A stretch of 64,000 nucleotides of DNA from JACKFB01 sp041389525. Lineage in GTDB: Bacteria; Myxococcota_A; UBA9042; PHBI01; JACKFB01. The DNA lies in the NCBI GenBank assembly GCA_041389525.1, contig JAWKRR010000004.1, forward strand, positions 1-64,000, given 5' to 3'. Position 1 is the stretch's first letter, and each line of letters opens with the position of its first letter. Shown here one piece after another: positions 25,080 to 33,426 of this stretch. The position numbers and the translations under genes were made by a program. Under the pieces are notes generated by a model, which had not been told where the DNA came from, made no database searches, and was given only the letters and a program-made list of their open reading frames with translations.

Positions 25080-26012
25080 ATGGCGATTTTCCGCGATGTG
25101 GCGGAGCTGCCCCGGCCGCCGCTAGAACCTGTGGCGACGCTGGGGAACTTCGACGGGGTGCACCGAGGGCATCAGTCGATCTTGGCGCGTGTGCGCGAGG
25201 AGGCGTCCCGCCGCGAGGTGCCGTCGATGGTCATCACCTTCGACCCGCATCCGGGGACCCTGCTGAGGCCCGAGGTGCCGCACCGGGCGATCATGTCGCT
25301 CGAGGCGCGGTTGAAGCGGCTGAGCGACCTGGGGGTCGACCACACGCTGGTCCTGACCTTCGACCACGCCATGGCCGAGATGAGCGCGGAGGAGTTCGTC
25401 CAGGAGATCCTGTGGGACGCGCTGCACGTGCGGGCGATGTATGTGGGCCCGTACACATCGTTTGGGCGGGCGCGCGGCGGTGACGTGCGCTTGCTGGCTT
25501 CCATCGGGCGGCAGCTTGGCTACGACGTGGGCGAGGTCGAGCCGGTCTTCGTCGGGGGCGGTCGCGTGTCCTCGTCGCGCGTCCGGGAGGCCATCGCGCA
25601 GAGCGAGCTGTCCGAGGCGGCTCAGCTGCTCGGCCGGCATCATCAGGTGACGGGGAGGGTGGTGCCGGGAGACGGGCGTGGGCGCACCATCGGCGTGCCT
25701 ACGGCGAATCTCCAGACCGATGGCGGCCTGCTCCCCCCGAACGGCGTGTACGCGGCGTGGGCGATGCTCCCGGAGGGGCGTGTGCCGGCCGTGGTGAACG
25801 TCGGCGTGCGGCCGACCTTCGGCGAGTCGGGGCCGGTCACGGTCGAGGCCCACCTCATCGGGTACCGCGGCGACCTCTACGGCCAGGAGCTGTCTCTGGC
25901 CATGGTGCAGCGCATCCGCGGCGAGGCGCGCTTCCCCGACGTCGACGCCCTGGTGCGGCAGATCGCCCAGGACGTGAAGACGGCGAAGCGGACGCTGGTC
26001 GTTTCGAAGTGA
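25080..26012 (+). CDS. ribF: Bifunctional riboflavin kinase/FAD synthetase
   Basis: Converts riboflavin to FMN and FMN to FAD. 310 residues. The N-terminal nucleotidyltransferase domain has TLGNFDGVHRGHQSIL, TFDPHPGTLLRPE and SSSRVREAI. The C-terminal kinase domain has GDGRGRTIGVPTANLQ and a PAVVNVGVRPTFGE segment. ATG at 25080, five bases after secA. The stop overlaps the aroE GTG (GTGA). Confidence 0.96.
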   Translation: MAIFRDVAELPRPPLEPVATLGNFDGVHRGHQSILARVREEASRREVPSMVITFDPHPGTLLRPEVPHRAIMSLEARLKRLSDLGVDHTLVLTFDHAMAEMSAEEFVQEILWDALHVRAMYVGPYTSFGRARGGDVRLLASIGRQLGYDVGEVEPVFVGGGRVSSSRVREAIAQSELSEAAQLLGRHHQVTGRVVPGDGRGRTIGVPTANLQTDGGLLPPNGVYAAWAMLPEGRVPAVVNVGVRPTFGESGPVTVEAHLIGYRGDLYGQELSLAMVQRIRGEARFPDVDALVRQIAQDVKTAKRTLVVSK

Positions 26013-26887
26013 GCGGGGCGGGGCCTTTTCGGCTGGGCCTGCTGGGGCATCCGGTCGCGCACAGCGTGTCCCCGGCGATGCACGAGGCGGCGCTGCGAGC
26101 GGCCAATCTGTCAGGCAGTTACTCGCTGTTCGACGTATTGCCGGGGGCGCTCGGCGCCATGCTGGAGCGGCTTCGCACCGGCGAGCTGCACGGCCTCAAC
26201 GTCACGGTGCCGCACAAGGGAGAGGTCGCCGGGCTCTGCGACCGCTTGGCGCCCGAGGCGGCGCTGGCGGGCGCGGTGAACACGTTGGTGCGGGCCGCCG
26301 ACGGCCGCATCGAGGGCCACAACACCGACATCGCCGGCTTGGCCTCGGCGCTGCAGAGCGCGTTTGCCCAGGCACCGTGGCGCGGGGGCTGCGCGGTGGT
26401 GCTCGGCGCCGGCGGGGCAGGGCGGGCCGCTGTGCTTGCCGCTTTTCAGGCAGGAGCGGCCGAGGTGCGGGTCTACAACCGCACGGCCGCTCGGGCTGAG
26501 CGCCTGGTCGCCGAGCTCGCGGGCCGGGTCAGCGGGGGGCTGCGCGCGACCTCGGAGATCGCGGACGGTGTGAGCGGCGCCGCGCTCATCCTGCAGGCCA
26601 CGACGCGCGGCATGGCGACGACGCCGGGGACGAGCGACTGGCTCGAGGTCCGCGCTGACGCCGAGTCCGCCCTGCGACTCGCAGCGCCAGATGCGGCCGT
26701 GCTCGACCTCGTCTACAGGCCGCGAGAGACGCCCTGGGTGGCCGCCGCGCGCCGCCTCGGCCTCGCCGCGGACGACGGGCTGGAGATGCTCGTGCAGCAA
26801 GCCGCGTGGGCCTTCAAGCTGTGGACCGGCCACCTCCCGGCCCCGGCGCTCATGCGCGCGGCGGCCGAGGGGGCCCTTCAGCGCTGA
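26009..26887 (+). CDS. aroE: Shikimate dehydrogenase
   Basis: Reduces 3-dehydroshikimate with NADPH in aromatic amino-acid synthesis. 292 residues. Substrate motifs LGHPVAHSVSPAMHEAAL, LNVTVPHKG (catalytic Lys) and EGHNTDIAG (catalytic Asp); NADP-binding VLGAGGAGRAAVLA and VYNRTAARAERL; a C-terminal QQAAWAFKLWTG. GTG at 26009 overlaps the ribF stop. Its last 38 bases overlap the end of the convergent pabB gene. Both enzymes handle shikimate-pathway metabolites, though on opposite strands. Confidence 0.94.
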   Translation: MSGAGPFRLGLLGHPVAHSVSPAMHEAALRAANLSGSYSLFDVLPGALGAMLERLRTGELHGLNVTVPHKGEVAGLCDRLAPEAALAGAVNTLVRAADGRIEGHNTDIAGLASALQSAFAQAPWRGGCAVVLGAGGAGRAAVLAAFQAGAAEVRVYNRTAARAERLVAELAGRVSGGLRATSEIADGVSGAALILQATTRGMATTPGTSDWLEVRADAESALRLAAPDAAVLDLVYRPRETPWVAAARRLGLAADDGLEMLVQQAAWAFKLWTGHLPAPALMRAAAEGALQR

Positions 26888-28148
26888 GCCGCCCCAGCGC
26901 TCGCTCAAGCGCGGCGGCCTTGTGCTCGGTCTCCTCCCACTCGCGCTCGGGGTCGCTGTCGGCCACGATGCCGCCGCCCGTCTGGTAGAAGAGCCGCCCG
27001 TCGGCGAGGACGCAGGTGCGGATCAAGATGTCGAACACCGCGTCGCCGCCCGGCCAGACCAGGCCGAAGCTGCCGGTGTAAAAGCCCCGGCGCAGCCCCT
27101 CGACGCGCTCGATGCGGCACATCGCCGCGATCTTCGGCGCGCCGGTGATGCTGCCGCCCGGAAAGAGCGCGACCAGGGCCGCCGCGAGGTCGACTCCGGG
27201 GCGCGCGACCGCTCGAACGTCACTGACCAGGTGGTGGACGGTCGGCAGGCTCTGCAGCCCGGCCAGCGCGACCACCTCGACGCTGCCCGGCACCGCGACG
27301 CGGCCCAGGTCGTTGCGGACCAGGTCCACGATCATCACGTGCTCGGCGGCGTCCTTGGGGTCGGCCATCAGCTCAGCCGCCAGCCCGAGATCGGATTGGG
27401 CGTTCTCGCCTCGGGGCCGCGTGCCCTTGATGGGAAAGCTGTGCATCTCGCGGCTGCCCGCGTCCCAGGTCAGCAGGCACTCGGGCGACGCCGAGGCCAG
27501 CCACACGCCAGGCTGCAGCGCCCACAGCGCGCCAAAGCAGGCTGGGGTCTCGCGCCGCAGCGCCGCGTAGAGCCGCGGCGTCAACTGCGGCGCCATCGGA
27601 GCCTCCAGACGCCGCGCGACGTTTGCCTGGTACAGGTCGCCAGCCCGAATCCCCGCCAGCACGTCGTCCACGGCCGCGCGGTGGCGCGCGCGGTCCATGC
27701 TCGAGCGCAGCCGGCCCGGCGGCTGAGCCGCACCGCTCGAGGCCGCCTCGGCGTCAGCCAGCAGCCACGCCTCCAAGCGCATCGCCGCCGCTTCATCACG
27801 CGCCCACAGCCGCCACGGTCCCTGTGGCCCCGGGGCCGACACCCACGCGGCAAAGGTCGCGACGACGACGTCTGGCAGCCGCGGGTCCTCGACCGCGGTC
27901 GCCGGCAGCCGCTCAAGCAGCCGCCCCGCGTCGTAGCTCAGCAGCACCGCTCGTAAGCAGCCGTCGTCGGCCTCCCCGAGCCGCTCGCGCAGCCACGCCT
28001 CCAGCCCCTGCGCCCCGATCTCTTCGGCGCGAGCTAGCTCTTCGCGCTCCGGCCACGCGGCGAACACGTGCCTACCGCGCTCAGCGCCGCTCTGGGCCGC
28101 GCCCTCGCCCACGTCGTCAGGCCCGCGGTCGCCGCCGTCAGCCCACAC
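26850..28148 (-). CDS. pabB: Aminodeoxychorismate synthase component I
   Basis: Chorismate-utilising enzyme that aminates chorismate toward p-aminobenzoate and folate. The C-terminal ~260 residues hold the chorismate core: AGDLYQANVARR, SPECLL, FPIKGTRPRG, DLVRNDLGRV, FPGGSITGAPKI and QTGGGIVADSDPE. From GTG at 28148 it has 432 residues. The frame stays open upstream past 28250 and reads LFSFEPAWLAGVSAEALAAR, which looks coding, yet no ATG, GTG or TTG lies there. A CTG at 28244 just after the pspA stop could start a ~464-residue protein, closer to the family length. PabB rather than TrpE or an isochorismate synthase is judged from the motifs and the absence of trp neighbours. Confidence 0.88.
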   Translation of the reverse strand: MWADGGDRGPDDVGEGAAQSGAERGRHVFAAWPEREELARAEEIGAQGLEAWLRERLGEADDGCLRAVLLSYDAGRLLERLPATAVEDPRLPDVVVATFAAWVSAPGPQGPWRLWARDEAAAMRLEAWLLADAEAASSGAAQPPGRLRSSMDRARHRAAVDDVLAGIRAGDLYQANVARRLEAPMAPQLTPRLYAALRRETPACFGALWALQPGVWLASASPECLLTWDAGSREMHSFPIKGTRPRGENAQSDLGLAAELMADPKDAAEHVMIVDLVRNDLGRVAVPGSVEVVALAGLQSLPTVHHLVSDVRAVARPGVDLAAALVALFPGGSITGAPKIAAMCRIERVEGLRRGFYTGSFGLVWPGGDAVFDILIRTCVLADGRLFYQTGGGIVADSDPEREWEETEHKAAALERALGRLSAEGPPRPPRA

Positions 28149-28246
28149 CGCTCGCGCGGCCGCAGCATCCGCCCGCTCGAAACAGCGTGCGGCCAGGGCC
28201 TCCGCAGAGACCCCGGCCAGCCACGCCGGTTCGAACGAGAACAGAG

Positions 28247-29023
28247 CTACCTGTCTTCCTTCAGCAGCGCCTCGAGCTCGGCCTCGATGCTGTCAGCCGA
28301 CTCGACCGACTCGCCCGCAGCCGCCGCCGGCAGCGCCGCGCGAGCAGGCGCCACGCCCATCTTGGCCTTCAGCGCCGCCAGCGCGTCGTCCTGGGCCGCG
28401 GGCATCGACTCCAGCGCCTTGAACTCGCTGTCCAGCGAGTCGCCCATGACGTGCTGCCCCAGCTCCGTCGCGGCCTCAGCCTCGGCCTCCATGCGGTCGA
28501 CCTTCTCCTCCATGCGGGCGAAGCTGTCGAAGGCCCCCGTGTCGTTCATCCCGGACATGGTGTCCTGGATGGTCTTCTGCGCCTCGGCCCGCTTCTGACG
28601 GGCGATGAGCAGGTTCTTCTTCCGCTGCGCCTCTTGGATCTTGGCGTTGAGCTGCGTCAGCGCGTCCTTGAGCTGGTCGGACGCCTGCTTCTGCAGCATC
28701 CACTGCTGCTGGAACTGCTCGGCCAGCGAGTCGTGCTCGCCCTTCCGCTGCAGCGCCTGCGCGGCGAGGTCGTCGCGACCGGCCCGGATGGCCGTCATCG
28801 CCTTCTTCTCCCACTCCTGCGCGTTCCCGAGCTCCTGCTCGTACTGCCGCTTCAGGCGCTTCTCGTCGGCGATGGCGACCGCCACCATCTTCCGCGCCTC
28901 GAGGAACTGGCCCTTCATGTCGATGATGAGCTGGTTGAGGATCTTCTCGGGATCCTCCGACTTGCTGATAAGCGCGTTGATGTTCGACTTAATCAGGGTC
29001 GACATGCGCTGGAAGATGCTCAT
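28247..29023 (-). CDS. pspA: PspA/IM30 family phage-shock protein
   Basis: A membrane-remodelling ESCRT-III-like coiled-coil protein that protects the inner membrane under envelope stress. 258 residues: IFQRMSTLIKSNINALISKS at the amphipathic N-terminus, then EDPEKILNQLIIDM and long helices rich in Lys, Glu and Gln. The C-terminal ~50 residues form an Ala-rich acidic tail. ATG at 29023 has GGGGAGG upstream and overlaps the stop of the YbjN-like gene (ATGA). No pspBC or pspF is present, so regulation differs from that in enterics. Confidence 0.92.
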   Translation of the reverse strand: MSIFQRMSTLIKSNINALISKSEDPEKILNQLIIDMKGQFLEARKMVAVAIADEKRLKRQYEQELGNAQEWEKKAMTAIRAGRDDLAAQALQRKGEHDSLAEQFQQQWMLQKQASDQLKDALTQLNAKIQEAQRKKNLLIARQKRAEAQKTIQDTMSGMNDTGAFDSFARMEEKVDRMEAEAEAATELGQHVMGDSLDSEFKALESMPAAQDDALAALKAKMGVAPARAALPAAAAGESVESADSIEAELEALLKEDR

Positions 29024-29436
29024 TGGGAAGCCTCCCCGTCTGCTGGGGCCACGTGGAACCCCTTCAGGTCGCTGTAGTGGTCGCTGATAGCCATCGCCAT
29101 GCCTTCGATGGCCGCTTGGAACTCGTTGAGGTCGAGGTTCTCGGACTGCAGCGTCTCGGTCAGGATGACCGCGTCGCCTTCCAACGCGTAGGCCCCCACG
29201 ACCAGTTCGCTCGCGTTGAGTCGCAGCAGCTTCTCGTTGAGCTTGGCGCGCTCTGCGGCGGCGGCCGGCTGGTCCATGAGCTTCACGCGAAACAGCACGA
29301 CCGGCGGCGCGTAGCGGACGACGATGTTGTCGATATCGTCGAGCTCGTCGTGGACAATCCACATCCCAGGCTCCACGGACTCGTACTCGAGCCCGCTTTG
29401 CATCAGGTAGCCGTCGATGATCTCTGGACTCTCCAT
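29020..29436 (-). CDS. YbjN-like small acidic protein
   Basis: 138 residues, acidic, no signal or membrane segment. The pattern GYLMQSGLEYESVEPGMWIV, LFRVKLMD, LLRLNASELVVGAYALEGD and ILTETLQSENLDLNEFQAAI fits the YbjN / type III chaperone-like fold. Function unknown. GGAG precedes the ATG. Coupled by ATGA to pspA, so it is probably a PspA partner or chaperone; the pairing is the strongest clue. Confidence 0.75.
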   Translation of the reverse strand: MESPEIIDGYLMQSGLEYESVEPGMWIVHDELDDIDNIVVRYAPPVVLFRVKLMDQPAAAAERAKLNEKLLRLNASELVVGAYALEGDAVILTETLQSENLDLNEFQAAIEGMAMAISDHYSDLKGFHVAPADGEASQ

Positions 29437-29510
29437 GGGTATCTCCGGAGCGTCAGGGGAAAGCCCGGCGGCCCGCGCCCGCTGCGCGATTGAATCCGCG
29501 GAGGATTCGG

Positions 29511-29537
29511 GGTAGCAAGGCGCCTCTCGGGCGTCAA
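29511..29537 (-). promoter_or_regulatory. Promoter of the ybjN-like/pspA/pabB operon
   Basis: On the minus strand TTGACG (29537-29532), 14 bases, then TGCTACC (29517-29511), matching the recurrent promoter signature. Two inverted repeats flank it: CTCGGGC/GCCCGAG (29526-29532 and 29543-29549) over the -35 box, and GAATCC/GGATTC (29492-29497 and 29503-29508) near the expected transcription start. Either could be an operator. Confidence 0.55.
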
Positions 29538-29585
29538 GGGAGGCCCGAGATCCTTCGACGCGTCACACGACCCAGGGCCGCCATC

Positions 29586-30080
29586 ATGGGCCGTAGCCTC
29601 CTCACCCTCCTCGTCGCCTTGGCCACCCTCGCGGGGTGCGCCGACAAGGTCACGATCTTGAACGTGGTCCCGCGCCTGACTTGGGTGGCCGTCGCGCCCC
29701 CGGTCGATGGCGTGGTCGAGATCACGGTGTGGGTCAGCGACACCGATGGCGACCCGGTCGATGTGGACGCGCGCTGGGCCGAGGATCCCAAGGGCGCCGG
29801 AGTGCGGGGCGATTCGCTGCGCATGGCCCCGGGCGGCCACGGATTGGTCGGGCTGACCACCGAGGGCGGCCTCTTCGACCCCAACGGCGAGGCGCACGTC
29901 GTCCGCTGGGACGTCAGCGACGTGAACCCCCAGGGTCCCATCCGGCTGCACTTCGTGCCCGACGACCTCGACGCGGGCGTCGGTCAGGCCGTGCGCACGC
30001 CCCCGTTTACGCTCTCCGAGGGCATCCCCGCCCCGGTCCCGGTCGAGGACGACCCGACCGCCGAGCTGCCGCGCGCCTGA
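29586..30080 (+). CDS. Small lipoprotein of unknown function
   Basis: 164 residues. ATG at 29586 gives MGRSLLTLLVALATLAGC, a clear lipoprotein signal. The mature part reads like one Ig-like or PKD-like beta domain (VAVAPPVDGVVEITVWVSDTD, PVDVDARWAED) with a Pro-rich acidic end. The frame is open upstream to 29490, but a hydrophobic signal at the internal ATG decides the start. It stands alone between two minus-strand units. Confidence 0.7.
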   Translation: MGRSLLTLLVALATLAGCADKVTILNVVPRLTWVAVAPPVDGVVEITVWVSDTDGDPVDVDARWAEDPKGAGVRGDSLRMAPGGHGLVGLTTEGGLFDPNGEAHVVRWDVSDVNPQGPIRLHFVPDDLDAGVGQAVRTPPFTLSEGIPAPVPVEDDPTAELPRA

Positions 30081-30089
30081 GGCTCGGCC

Positions 30090-30941
30090 TCAGATGCCCA
30101 GGCGAGGCGCGATCTCGTCCAGCAGCGCGCGGTAGGCCTTCGCGCCCGAGCACTGCGCGTCGTGGCGGAAGATGGGCCGCCCCTCGACCTGAGCCTGCGA
30201 GAGCGTCGTGTTCACCGGGACCGCGGTCTCTAGCAGGTGCCGCCCGTAGCGCGACCGCAGCGAGCCGTCGACGGTCTCGTTGACCTTCTGATTGCGCGCG
30301 TCGACGCGGGTTCGCAGGATGCCCAGCACGCCCGGCGCGTGGCCCAGGGTCTCGTCCAGGGTCTCCAGAGTGTCGAAGATGTCGTCGACCCCTTCGAGCG
30401 CCAGGACGCTCATGTCGCAGGGGACCAGCGCCCAGTCGGCCGCCATCAGCGCGTTGATGGTCAGCGAGCCGAGGTTCGGCGGGCAGTCGATGACGATGAC
30501 GTCGAAGTGGGTGCGCGCGAGCTTCAGCGCGGACCGCAGCAGCATCTCCTTGCCGATGCGCCCCGCCATGATGCCCTCGGTGGCGCCGAGCTCCTTGTCC
30601 GAGGGCGTCACGTAGAGCCCCGGGATATCCGTCGCCATGGCCAGCTCGAGGACGTCGCGCCGCTTGCCCAGCAGCACGCCGGACAGGGTCTCGGTCGCGA
30701 CGCCGCGTAGCTCCGCGTGCAGGGCCGAGCCGCAATGCCCCTGCGAGTCCATGTCGACCAGCAGCACCCGCTTGTCCTGGAGCAGCGCCAGCCCGGCCGC
30801 CACGTTGACGGCGCTGGTCGTCTTGCCGACGCCGCCCTTGCGCGCGCAGACCGCGATAATGCTCGCGTGGCGGTGGCCGGGCTGCAGGCGCTCATCGCCA
30901 AGGACGAGCCGGCGGATCGAGTCGGTGAAGAGACTGGTCAT
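30090..30941 (-). CDS. Orphan ParA/MinD-type ATPase
   Basis: 283 residues. Deviant Walker A in CARKGGVGKTTSAVNVAAGL with the signature first Lys, Walker A' VLLVDMDSQGHCGSAL, and Walker B VIVIDCPPNLGSLTINALM. These define the ParA family of dimerising ATPases that position DNA or protein cargo. No parB follows and I see no parS-like palindrome, so chromosome partition is not supported; cargo positioning is as likely. A ~25-residue N-terminal extension (LFTDSIRRLVLGDERLQPGH) could contact a partner. GGGGAG precedes the ATG. Confidence 0.88.
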   Translation of the reverse strand: MTSLFTDSIRRLVLGDERLQPGHRHASIIAVCARKGGVGKTTSAVNVAAGLALLQDKRVLLVDMDSQGHCGSALHAELRGVATETLSGVLLGKRRDVLELAMATDIPGLYVTPSDKELGATEGIMAGRIGKEMLLRSALKLARTHFDVIVIDCPPNLGSLTINALMAADWALVPCDMSVLALEGVDDIFDTLETLDETLGHAPGVLGILRTRVDARNQKVNETVDGSLRSRYGRHLLETAVPVNTTLSQAQVEGRPIFRHDAQCSGAKAYRALLDEIAPRLGI

Positions 30942-31002
30942 AGCGGAACTCCCCGTTTCCAGCAGGCCCAGAGGTCATTTCGGGCCGCGATCGAGCCACC
31001 GT

Positions 31003-31018
31003 ACTCGGAATACCGAGT
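31003..31018. promoter_or_regulatory. Palindrome between parA-like and L,D-transpeptidase genes
   Basis: ACTCGG-AATA-CCGAGT is a perfect 6-4-6 inverted repeat in the divergent intergenic region, 12 bases upstream of the -35 box of the rightward promoter. It is a candidate operator. Confidence 0.35.
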
Positions 31019-31030
31019 CCGACAAGTTCC

Positions 31031-31058
31031 TTGCTAGTAGGGATCCCCCGGCTATGCT
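31031..31058 (+). promoter_or_regulatory. Candidate promoter of the L,D-transpeptidase gene
   Basis: TTGCTA (31031-31036), 16 bases, then TATGCT (31053-31058); each box matches the sigma-70 consensus at four of six positions. The expected start lies about 70 bases before the ATG. Confidence 0.4.
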
Positions 31059-31133
31059 GCGCGCTGCGGTGCCGACCGGGGAGGTTAGGCGTCGCCGCCA
31101 CGAGCGGATGCTCGCTCCGGGCCACAGTGGGTA

Positions 31134-33173
31134 ATGATGAGAGGACGGCTGACCATAGTGATCGCGTGCGCTGTGGCGAGCGCGGCAGCGTGCGGCGACG
31201 ACACGCCGCGCCCCAACGGCGACGCGCCGCGCGTGGAGAGCGCCGTCGTGCCCACCGCGGAACCGGCGGAGGACGCGCCGACGACCGCCCAAATCGAGGA
31301 GCAAATCGCCGAGGCCCCGCCTGCAGCCCGCGGGCAACTGGCGCGGCGGATTCGCGGGCTGAACGAGCGGTGGACCCAGCGCGAGCGCGGCCTGCTCGAG
31401 CACTACAAGTCGGACTTTCAGAAGGCCGTCGCGGCCTCGACCTGGTTCAAGAAGCTGCGGACCCGGACCTACGAAGCGCGCGGCTATTCCTTGCTGTTCA
31501 GCGACGGCGAGCGGCTGCAGCCCCAGGCCACCGCGCTGCTGGAGGCGCTCGACGGCCTTGAGGCGCACGCGGTCAACCCGGAGCCCTACAACCGCGACGC
31601 CCTCCGCGAGTCGTTCGCGGCGGTCGACAAGGCGCGCGCGGCCTACGACGCCGTCGTCGAGGCGCCGCTTGACGCGCTGGACACGTCCCTGTGGGAGGTG
31701 GCCGAGCGCACGCGCAAGTCCATGGCGGCGGACGTCCGCGTCATCGAGGCCACCTTGGGCGGCACCGACCTCACCGACGACGACCTGCCGCGGGTGGCGG
31801 TCGCCGAGGCGCGGCTCAACAGCATCTTCGACGCCCGCGAGGCGCTGAACGGGGCGCTGCGCGACCTCGACATCGAGCTGCTCGGCCGCTGGTTTCGCTA
31901 CGCCTACGACATGCGATTCGCGCGGCGGGTCCACCCGTTCTCCGCCGACAAGGACGACGCCACCGGCGTGACGCGGGCGGCCGACGCCATCTACGACCTG
32001 ACCGCGGCGGTCGACTTCAACAAGCTGGGCGACGCGCTGGCGCTGCTCGTGCCGCAGCATCCCGACTACCCGAAGCTGGTGGCGGGGCTGGCCTTCTACC
32101 GAGGGCTGGCCGAGGCCCATGAGCAGCCCGAGCTTGGCTCGCGCGCCGACCGGCTGCGCAAGGGGTCGAAGGGCGAGCTGGTCGCGGCGCTGCAGAAGCG
32201 GCTGATCCAGGAGGGCTATCTCGAGGGTGCCATCGACGGCGCGTGGGGCGAGGGGCTCACCGAGGCGGTGCGGCTCTACCAGGAGACCCACCAGCTCAAA
32301 GAGACCGGGGCGATGGACGACGGGACGCGTCGCAGCATGGACAAGCCCTACGCCGAGCGCGCGGGCCAGGTCGCGCTGGCGTTGCAGCGATTCCGCGAGA
32401 GCGAGCTGCACCAAGGGGCTATCCGCTTCGGCGAGTCGGAGCTCCAGGCGCGCATCAACATTCCGGCCTTCGAGGCGATCTTCTTCAAGAACGGTGAGCC
32501 GGCGCGGCGTCATCGGGTGGTCGTCGGCAACAACACCATCGAGACCGACGAGTCGACCGGGTTGCGCGGCTACTTCAACCGCACGCGCATGTTCTCTGCC
32601 GAGATGCAGACCGTCGTGCTGAACCCGACCTGGAAGGTCCCTCAGCGCATCAAGGAGCAGGAGCTCGACCGCGAGCTGCTCGACGAGCCGGACTTCTACG
32701 AGCGGCACAACTACAAGGTGACAGTGCAGCCCAACGGGACCGAGGAGGTCGTCCAGCTCCCCGGACCGGGCAACGCCCTGGGCCTCGTGAAGTTCCTCTT
32801 CCCGAATGCCTTCTCGATCTACATGCACGACACGCCGAAGAAGCACCTCTTCGCCCGCGAGCTGCGCGCGTTCAGCCACGGCTGCATGCGCACGAAGGAC
32901 GCGCTGGACCTCGCCCGCTGGCTGCTCTGCGACCAGCAGGGCCTCGAGCCGGCGCGCTTCGACCGCATCCTCGAGAGCCGCGAGGAGTACGGCATCGCGC
33001 TGACCAAGAAGGTGGCGATCACCATCGACTACTGCACCGTCGGCGTCCACGAGTCCGGCCACATGATGTTCTTCTCGGACATCTACCGCTTCGACCGTGA
33101 CCTGGAGGCCGGCAAGACGCCGTACCCGCCGGCGCCCACGGCCAACCTGGAGCAGGGAGTGATCGTCGAGTGA
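31134..33173 (+). CDS. L,D-transpeptidase (YkuD) with peptidoglycan-binding domain
   Basis: An envelope enzyme that makes 3-3 peptidoglycan crosslinks or attaches proteins to the wall. 679 residues. The signal ends in ASAAAC, so it is probably a lipoprotein. A helical N-terminal half is followed by a peptidoglycan-binding domain at about residues 343-402 (GELVAALQKRLIQEGYLEGA, LTEAVRLYQETHQL). The YkuD catalytic domain then has IYMHDTPKKHLF and FSHGCMR, with catalytic Cys at about residue 584. The layout resembles the large YcbB-type enzymes. Two adjacent ATGs (31134, 31137) are equally good starts. Confidence 0.92.
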   Translation: MMRGRLTIVIACAVASAAACGDDTPRPNGDAPRVESAVVPTAEPAEDAPTTAQIEEQIAEAPPAARGQLARRIRGLNERWTQRERGLLEHYKSDFQKAVAASTWFKKLRTRTYEARGYSLLFSDGERLQPQATALLEALDGLEAHAVNPEPYNRDALRESFAAVDKARAAYDAVVEAPLDALDTSLWEVAERTRKSMAADVRVIEATLGGTDLTDDDLPRVAVAEARLNSIFDAREALNGALRDLDIELLGRWFRYAYDMRFARRVHPFSADKDDATGVTRAADAIYDLTAAVDFNKLGDALALLVPQHPDYPKLVAGLAFYRGLAEAHEQPELGSRADRLRKGSKGELVAALQKRLIQEGYLEGAIDGAWGEGLTEAVRLYQETHQLKETGAMDDGTRRSMDKPYAERAGQVALALQRFRESELHQGAIRFGESELQARINIPAFEAIFFKNGEPARRHRVVVGNNTIETDESTGLRGYFNRTRMFSAEMQTVVLNPTWKVPQRIKEQELDRELLDEPDFYERHNYKVTVQPNGTEEVVQLPGPGNALGLVKFLFPNAFSIYMHDTPKKHLFARELRAFSHGCMRTKDALDLARWLLCDQQGLEPARFDRILESREEYGIALTKKVAITIDYCTVGVHESGHMMFFSDIYRFDRDLEAGKTPYPPAPTANLEQGVIVE

Positions 33174-33370
33174 GTGACGAGCTCCCCGATGTCGAGGCGG
33201 CCCTCGCGGCGCTGGATGCGTCGGCGATGGACGGCGTCGAGCTGATCATCAACGCCGACGGCAGCGTGACCTTCGTGGACTTCCCCCCCGAGTTTCTCGA
33301 GGTCGCCTTCGCGCTCAACCCCCACGACCCGCTGGTGTGCGAGCGCAAGGACCTGCTCGCGCAGAGCTGA
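33170..33370 (+). CDS. Small acidic protein coupled to the L,D-transpeptidase
   Basis: 66 residues starting at GTG 33170, overlapping the transpeptidase stop (GTGA). Acidic, with LIINADGSVTFVDFPPEFLEVAFALNP and no signal peptide or membrane segment. I do not recognise it. The exact overlap and non-random composition argue that it is a real gene. Confidence 0.6.
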   Translation: MSDELPDVEAALAALDASAMDGVELIINADGSVTFVDFPPEFLEVAFALNPHDPLVCERKDLLAQS

Positions 33371-33426
33371 ACCGGCGCTCAGCCCGCGCGTCTGCCGCGG
33401 CCGGGCAGCCGGGCAGGGCGTCGCCG

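Noticed and set aside
30090..30941. ParA ATPase as part of the chromosome partition locus
   Set aside because: No parB, no parS-like site and no origin genes (dnaA, gidA, gidB) are nearby.
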